Below, piece by piece: positions 14,941 to 20,092 of a stretch of DNA of 20,092 bases. Source of the DNA: Bacteroidales bacterium (GTDB taxonomy: Bacteria; Bacteroidota; Bacteroidia; Bacteroidales; WCHB1-69). Where the stretch lies: NCBI GenBank assembly GCA_012519525.1, contig JAAYQB010000061.1, forward strand, positions 1 through 20,092, written 5' to 3'. The position numbers were made by a program, and so were the translations under genes. How positions within the stretch are numbered: the first letter of the stretch is position 1; every line of letters starts with the position of its first letter. The notes under the pieces were generated by a model. The model was given only the letters and a program-made list of their open reading frames with translations. It ran no database searches and had not been told where the DNA came from.

Positions 14941-15059
14941 AACAAACTTTTTATCGCATTTTATTGATACAATATATTAATAAAAACGAATTATAAACGA
15001 AACAATAAAAGGAAAAATATTTAGTTATTCAATAATAATTTAATTGTTAAAATTACACT

Positions 15060-17441
15060 ATGAATCTAAAAAAAATTGCATTTTTTTTCTTTTCTTTCTT
15101 TTTTCTTACGTTATCGGCACAAAATCCAATAGCTGTCGGAGAATGGAGAACGCATTTTAATTATACAAATGGGAAAAAAACTGCCATTTTGGATGAAATT
15201 GTTTTTTTGGCAACAAGCAATTCTCTTTTTTATACAAATATTAATGATAATACAATACATCGATTAGGAGTATTAGAAGGGTTAAATGATATTGGGATTC
15301 AAACGATAGAAGCAAGTCAATCAACAAAAACATTGGTAATATGTTATTTGAATTCCAATATTGATTTGTATTATAATGAAATGATTTTCAATGTTCCTGA
15401 TATTGCAAAAAAGCAAATCAACGGCGATAAATCCATATATAATATTCATTGTGAAGATAAATATGCTTATTTGGCTTGCGGTTTTGGAATTGTGGTTCTT
15501 GATTTAAAAAAGAGAATTATTCTCGACACTTGGTTTTTTTCTAAAGAAGGACAAACTATTGCTGTAAACGATATTGCTATCTGCAATGATACGATTTATG
15601 CGGCAACGAATAAAGGAATTTATTACAATCAATTAAAAAGTACGACAATTGCCCAATTTTCTTCATGGAAAGAAGAAATAGATTCATTCGTAAATAATAA
15701 AAAAGTAACTTTTATTGAGAGTTATAATAATAAAATATATGCTGTTATAGACGAACCTTTATATGCATTCGATACTTTGTATAACGAAGATAGTTCTGAC
15801 TATAAAATAGATTCGACAATATTACAAACAGTTAGTTTTGTTTATTCTACACAAAACAACAAGTGGGCGATAGATAGTGTTTTTGGGTTTGAAGAGATTA
15901 AAAATATAAGAAATGTTAATGATTATCTGATTATTACAAGAGGGTGGGGTGCCAATGCTTATAAAAGTAATAATAACAAATTGGAATTAAGCAACTCATT
16001 TTCATCTCTGTTTACTTCAGATGCTATTTGTAATCAAAGGGGATATATTTACATTGCTGATCAGCACGAAGGTTTGGTTTGTCAAACTTCTGAAGGAACT
16101 GTAAGGTATTTTTTACCCGGACCGGCTACAGACAATGTATGGGCGATTAATGTTGCACAATCTGTTTTAGCCGGTGTTCCGGGTTCTCATGATGATTGGG
16201 TGCCTTCATGGCACCGAACAAGTGTAAGTATTTTTGAAAAAGAAAGATGGAATAATCTTTTGTGTTATGAATCTCCTCTTGATCCATATTATATCTACGA
16301 TGCTTTGGATATTTTAATCAATCCTAATAATACGGAGGAAATATTTATCGCATCTTATATATCAGGATTAGTACATATTAAAGATAGAAAAACGATACAA
16401 ATTTATAATGACAAAAACTCCCCTTTGGAGAACTTTGCCGGTAGAGTACAAGTCAATTCGCTTGCGTTCGATAAAGATTTTAACTTGTGGATGCTCAATT
16501 CGAAAGCGACTAATCCGTTATTAGTTCGTATGAAAGATGGAACATGGAAATCGTTTAATATTTATTTAACGGGTGGAGATATTGTTGGAAAAATATTTAT
16601 CGATAGTCGTGGTTGGATATGGATGACCGGCAATAGAGAAACCTCTTTATTGATTTACAATCCTAATGGAACACCTTTAAACACGGCAGATGACCGGCTT
16701 GTAAAATTAAATACGGCTTTATCCGAAACCGAAGGTGCTTTTGATTATATTTACTCTATCACGGAAGATAAAGACGGAAAAATATGGATAGGAACCAATA
16801 AAGGAGTGAAAGTATACCATAATCCTTCTAATTTATTAAAAAATCCGACAACACCTCCTCAAGCAGTATACATAAGTGAAATTCTGGGAGATGGTGGCGA
16901 TACCATTCCTCAATTATTATTAAATCAAGAAGCAATAAAGTGTATAAAAGTAGATGGTGGAAATCGTAAGTGGATAGGAACCGGTAATGCAGGAGTTTTT
17001 CTTGAATCGGAAGATGGAAAGGAAGAATTATTGCATTTTACGGTCGAAAATAGTCCGTTGTTATCTAATTCTATTTCAGATATTGATATTGATGGGAAAA
17101 CAGGAGAAGTTTTTATTGCTACGGACAGAGGATTGGTCTCTTTTCGTTATACGGCTACCGACGGGAATGAAAATTATGATGAAATTAAAATTTTCCCTAA
17201 TCCGGTAAGAGAAGACTTTTCAGGATATATCTCAATAACAGGCTTAAAAGAAAATTCCGAAGTAAAAATTACGGATGCTTACGGAGGCTTAATATATAGA
17301 ATGAAATCTTATGGAGGGACAGCATCGTGGAATGGCTGTCACTTCGATGGAAGAAAAGCAAGTACGGGAGTTTATTTTGTATTTGTTTCCGATGCAACAG
17401 GAAAAGAAAAAAAAGCGGGTAAAATTTTATTTATCAAATAA
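15060..17441 (+). CDS. porZ: PorZ-like type IX secretion system protein
   Basis: 793 aa secreted protein. Residues 1-20 form a signal peptide rich in phenylalanine, ending near LSAQ. The body is a repeated beta-propeller (two-component-regulator-propeller type), with blades such as GEWRTHFNY near 28, YLACGFGIVVLDL near 137, IYAATNKGIYYN, WIWMTGNRE and IWIGTNKGVKVY. The C-terminal about 80 residues are a type A T9SS sorting domain (KIFPNPVREDF, then GLIYRMKSYGG, STGVYFVFV, and a lysine-rich end KAGKILFIK). The overall architecture and the YLNSNIDLYY...GIVVLDL region match PorZ, a surface component of the PorU-PorV-PorQ-PorZ attachment complex that links T9SS cargo to anionic LPS. A generic propeller protein with a sorting domain is the alternative. 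It is followed after 9 bases by fumC, so the two may share a transcript. Confidence 0.82.
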   Translation: MNLKKIAFFFFSFFFLTLSAQNPIAVGEWRTHFNYTNGKKTAILDEIVFLATSNSLFYTNINDNTIHRLGVLEGLNDIGIQTIEASQSTKTLVICYLNSNIDLYYNEMIFNVPDIAKKQINGDKSIYNIHCEDKYAYLACGFGIVVLDLKKRIILDTWFFSKEGQTIAVNDIAICNDTIYAATNKGIYYNQLKSTTIAQFSSWKEEIDSFVNNKKVTFIESYNNKIYAVIDEPLYAFDTLYNEDSSDYKIDSTILQTVSFVYSTQNNKWAIDSVFGFEEIKNIRNVNDYLIITRGWGANAYKSNNNKLELSNSFSSLFTSDAICNQRGYIYIADQHEGLVCQTSEGTVRYFLPGPATDNVWAINVAQSVLAGVPGSHDDWVPSWHRTSVSIFEKERWNNLLCYESPLDPYYIYDALDILINPNNTEEIFIASYISGLVHIKDRKTIQIYNDKNSPLENFAGRVQVNSLAFDKDFNLWMLNSKATNPLLVRMKDGTWKSFNIYLTGGDIVGKIFIDSRGWIWMTGNRETSLLIYNPNGTPLNTADDRLVKLNTALSETEGAFDYIYSITEDKDGKIWIGTNKGVKVYHNPSNLLKNPTTPPQAVYISEILGDGGDTIPQLLLNQEAIKCIKVDGGNRKWIGTGNAGVFLESEDGKEELLHFTVENSPLLSNSISDIDIDGKTGEVFIATDRGLVSFRYTATDGNENYDEIKIFPNPVREDFSGYISITGLKENSEVKITDAYGGLIYRMKSYGGTASWNGCHFDGRKASTGVYFVFVSDATGKEKKAGKILFIK

Positions 17442-17450
17442 TATGAACGT

Positions 17451-18833
17451 ATGAAGACACGCATTGAAACCGACAGTTTAGGACAAGTAGAAATACCACA
17501 GGAAAAATATTGGGGAGCACAAACACAACGTTCGTTAACCAATTTTAAAATTGGAAATACGCTTATGCCTAAAGAAATAATACAAATGTTGGCTATCGTT
17601 AAAAAAGCTGCGGCTTATACCAATTGTGCATTAGAAAATTTGTCGGAAGAGAAACGCGATAGAATTGCACAAGTCTGTAACGAAATAATAGATGGAAAAC
17701 TATGGGAACATTTTCCATTGGTTGTATGGCAAACAGGTTCGGGAACGCAAACCAATATGAATCTTAACGAAGTGATATCTAATAGAGTAGAAATTTTAAA
17801 AGGAGGAAGTTTAAACAAACCGACTCGTTTTGTTTCGCCCAACGACGATGTAAACAAATCACAATCTACCAATGATGTGTTTCCTACAGCTATGCGTATG
17901 GCAGCCTATACTATTTTAACGGATAAAACAATTCCGGCATTAGAGAATCTTAAATTAGCTTTCAATAAAAAAGAAAAAGAATTTAAAAATATCGTAAAAA
18001 TAGGACGCACTCATCTTATGGATGCCACACCCATTGGTCTTGGGAGTGAATTTTCGGCTTTTGTTTCACAATTGGATTTTGGGATAAAAGCATTAAAAAA
18101 CACCCTTCAACATCTTTGTCTGTTGCCTATAGGCGGAACAGCAGTCGGAACGGGATTAAATGCACCGAAGGGATACGATACTTTATGTGTAGAATTTATT
18201 AATCAATTCACCAATAAAAAATTTATTCCGGCTAAAAATAAATATGAATCCATAGCTTCTCAAGACGCATTGGTCGAGACATCGGGAGCGTTGAAACAAA
18301 TAGCCGTTAGTTTAACCAAAATAGCAAATGATGTCAGATTATTAGCTTCAGGTCCTCGTTGCGGATTAGGTGAAATTAATTTACCTCAAAACGAACCTGG
18401 TTCTTCTATTATGCCGGGTAAAGTAAATCCAACTCAGTGTGAAGCTGTTACTATGGTTTGTGCTCAAATTATAGGCAATGATACGACCATTACCGTTGCA
18501 GGAATGCAAGGACATTTGCAATTAAACGCCTTTATGCCTGTTATTGCTCACAATATAATAACGTCGGCACATTTATTAGCAGATGTATGTAATTCTTTTC
18601 AAGAAAATTGTGTAAAAGGAATTACCCCTAATTTTGAAAAAACAGAAGAAAATTTACAAAATTCTTTAATGTTGGTTACCGCTTTAAATCCGCATATCGG
18701 ATATCAAAATGCAGCTAAGATAGCACAATATGCTTTTAAACACAATGTTACAATAGAAGAAGCTGCTGTAAAACTACAACTTGCTACTTCTCGACAAATA
18801 CGAGAATGGATAAATCCGAAAAAAATGATATAG
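17451..18833 (+). CDS. fumC: Class II fumarate hydratase
   Basis: 460 aa iron-independent fumarase, interconverting fumarate and L-malate in the TCA cycle or the reductive branch to succinate. The length fits the homotetrameric class II enzyme. Recognition: N-terminal DSLGQVEIPQEKYWGAQTQRS; GSGTQTNMNLNEVI near 98; the substrate-binding TH pair with H188 in GRTHLMDATP, at the same number as the E. coli catalytic histidine; and the family signature GSSIMPGKVNPTQCEA starting at 317, containing the catalytic serine (S318/S319). GSGTQTNMN and the general pattern favour fumarase over aspartase or argininosuccinate lyase. The ATG is 9 bases after the porZ stop and there is no promoter between them. 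The 60 bases after its stop hold no terminator, so the downstream phosphatase gene might be read through. Confidence 0.95.
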   Translation: MKTRIETDSLGQVEIPQEKYWGAQTQRSLTNFKIGNTLMPKEIIQMLAIVKKAAAYTNCALENLSEEKRDRIAQVCNEIIDGKLWEHFPLVVWQTGSGTQTNMNLNEVISNRVEILKGGSLNKPTRFVSPNDDVNKSQSTNDVFPTAMRMAAYTILTDKTIPALENLKLAFNKKEKEFKNIVKIGRTHLMDATPIGLGSEFSAFVSQLDFGIKALKNTLQHLCLLPIGGTAVGTGLNAPKGYDTLCVEFINQFTNKKFIPAKNKYESIASQDALVETSGALKQIAVSLTKIANDVRLLASGPRCGLGEINLPQNEPGSSIMPGKVNPTQCEAVTMVCAQIIGNDTTITVAGMQGHLQLNAFMPVIAHNIITSAHLLADVCNSFQENCVKGITPNFEKTEENLQNSLMLVTALNPHIGYQNAAKIAQYAFKHNVTIEEAAVKLQLATSRQIREWINPKKMI

Positions 18834-18893
18834 TCAATTTATTTTTTATATTGAAAAAAAATGAGTAAAATTATGGTCTTAAAAATTAAAAAA

Positions 18894-20092
18894 ATGAAAA
18901 TTATTAAATCCGTTTTTGTTTTCAGCTTTGTTTTAATTGTTGGTATGTTGAGCTATTCTTGTAAATCAGCGAATGACAAGAAGAATGTTAGAGGCGATGA
19001 GAAAAAAGCAAAATATATTTTCTTGTTTATAGGCGATGGTATGGGGATAAATCATGTGAACTTGGCAAAATATTTTTATAAAGAAAAGGGCGATGATATT
19101 AGTTTTACAAACTTTCCATATTTTGGAGTTTGCACAACTACGAGTCAAGATAGTGTCATTACGGATTCGGGAGCTGCCGGTTCGGCTATTGCTTGCGGAG
19201 AAAAAAATAATTTTGGAAGCATTTCGTATTATCCTTGGTTTTCTGAAGATTCTATACCTTTGTCTTTTGCTAAAATAGCTCATAAAAACGGAATGAAAGT
19301 CGGAATAATAACTAGCGTATCACTCAATCATGCAACGCCGGCGGCTTTTTATGCACAATGTCGGCAGCGTGATTTATATTATGAAATCGGAAGTCAGCTT
19401 TCGGAATCCGGTTTTGAATTTTTTGGAGGAGGAGGATTTAAACAGGCAAAAGGAAAAAACAATGACCAACCGGATTTGTATGAAAAAGCGAAGGCACATA
19501 ATTATATAGTAAGCTCTAACATAAAAGATTTTGAAAATTTGAGCAAAAAAAATGCAAAATATATGTTTATTAATCCGGAGCTTGGTTCCGATAGCGACAT
19601 ACCGTATCTAATTGATAGAAAAAGCGATGAAGGATACGGCTTAGCTCAGTTTGTTAAGGCAGGCATAAATGTTTTAGAAAATCCAAAAGGCTTTTTTATG
19701 ATGGTTGAAGGTGGAAAAATTGATTGGGCAGCTCATTCCAATGACGGTGCAACCATTATAAAAGATATTTACGATATGGATTTGGCAATTCGTGAGGCTT
19801 ATGAATTTTATAAAAAACACCCTGACGAAACTCTTATCCTTGTAACTGCCGATCACGAAACGGGAGGCTTATCTTTGGGAAATGCACAAATGGCTTACGC
19901 AAGCAATTTTATGGTGTTGGATAATCAAAAAATATCTATCACTAAGTTTTCCGAAAAAATAAAAGATTATAAAGAAAACAACACAAAGTATTCTGTTAAT
20001 GATATTTGGAAATTGGCAGATGAGTGTTTTTTCACAAAACCGCCTATTTATACGGCTTCCGATTCAACAAGAGTTATAGAGGCTTTTAATTA
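18894..20092 (+). CDS. Alkaline phosphatase family lipoprotein (partial, cut by window end)
   Basis: The first 399 residues of an alkaline phosphatase; the gene runs off the right edge with no stop. Residues 1-22 look like a lipoprotein signal (basic start, hydrophobic core, LSYSC with C23 as the lipidation site, a loose lipobox). Active-site motifs are complete: D48 in FIGDGMG (metal), S92 in ITDSGAAGSA (phosphorylated nucleophile), NHATPAAFYA near 145, MVEGGKIDWAAHSND (E272, D277, H281) and TADHETGG (D320, H321). It would release phosphate from monoesters outside the inner membrane. In-frame ATGs also exist at 18861 and 18873; 18894 is chosen because it gives a normal signal peptide. Only 60 bases separate it from fumC; a weak TATATTG at 18848 could be a -7 box. 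Phosphate-starvation control cannot be judged from this sequence. Confidence 0.92.
   Translation, partial: MKIIKSVFVFSFVLIVGMLSYSCKSANDKKNVRGDEKKAKYIFLFIGDGMGINHVNLAKYFYKEKGDDISFTNFPYFGVCTTTSQDSVITDSGAAGSAIACGEKNNFGSISYYPWFSEDSIPLSFAKIAHKNGMKVGIITSVSLNHATPAAFYAQCRQRDLYYEIGSQLSESGFEFFGGGGFKQAKGKNNDQPDLYEKAKAHNYIVSSNIKDFENLSKKNAKYMFINPELGSDSDIPYLIDRKSDEGYGLAQFVKAGINVLENPKGFFMMVEGGKIDWAAHSNDGATIIKDIYDMDLAIREAYEFYKKHPDETLILVTADHETGGLSLGNAQMAYASNFMVLDNQKISITKFSEKIKDYKENNTKYSVNDIWKLADECFFTKPPIYTASDSTRVIEAFN

Larger units (their letters stand above)
14744..15059. other. Intergenic region between tRNA-His and porZ
   Basis: 316 AT-rich bases between two divergent units. It holds the tRNA-His -7 box and an inverted repeat at 14909-14940. 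No coding frame or RNA gene was seen, and no TAnnTTTG box for porZ could be identified. Confidence 0.6.

Noticed and set aside
1..20092. Mobile element, CRISPR array, prophage or defence island
   Set aside because: No transposase, integrase, regularly spaced repeat, terminal inverted repeat pair or defence gene was found; the content is conserved housekeeping genes.

Overview
The window is a strongly AT-rich piece of a Bacteroidota chromosome, most likely from the order Bacteroidales. The evidence is the gene content: a PorZ-like type IX secretion (T9SS) protein with a C-terminal sorting domain, a type B L31 protein without cysteines, a DksA/TraR-like protein that has lost most of its zinc cysteines, a 29-residue AURKAIP1/COX24-type ribosomal protein, and -7 boxes fitting TAnnTTTG. 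It is almost all core housekeeping sequence. I see no insertion sequence, prophage, CRISPR array, integron or toxin-antitoxin pair. The one RNA gene is tRNA-His.

Layout from left to right. (1) Positions 12-4726, minus strand: ftcD (bifunctional formiminotransferase/cyclodeaminase), then a TlpA-like thioredoxin-fold protein, then dxs, with gaps of 14 and 6 bases, so probably one operon. (2) Positions 4986-8810, plus strand: dnaE, divergent from ftcD, with a well-spaced promoter. (3) Positions 8830-10926, minus strand: HU, the 29-aa basic ribosomal protein, a perfect 38-bp palindrome that probably acts as a terminator, then rng (RNase G), which converges on dnaE. (4) Positions 10927-11321: AT-rich gap. 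(5) Positions 11322-12334, minus strand: a DksA/TraR-like gene with a consensus Shine-Dalgarno sequence, overlapping lspA by 4 bases. (6) Positions 12548-14225, plus strand: a phosphofructokinase with the residues of the pyrophosphate-dependent type, then a secreted DUF1573 protein. (7) Positions 14237-14743, minus strand: tRNA-His, rpmE2 and a strong terminator. (8) Positions 15060-20092, plus strand: porZ, fumC, and an alkaline phosphatase lipoprotein cut off by the window end.

Functional themes are isoprenoid precursor synthesis (dxs), histidine-derived one-carbon metabolism (ftcD), replication (dnaE), RNA processing and translation (rng, HU-ribosomal protein operon, rpmE2, tRNA-His), envelope and secretion (lspA, porZ, TlpA-like, DUF1573, alkaline phosphatase) and central carbon metabolism (PPi-type PFK, fumC). 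I did not find a plausible new multigene system. The points most worth a second look are the single consensus Shine-Dalgarno site (DksA/TraR-like gene) in a phylum that mostly ignores this signal, the tiny ribosomal protein gene, the PPi-PFK signature, and the 38-bp palindrome.
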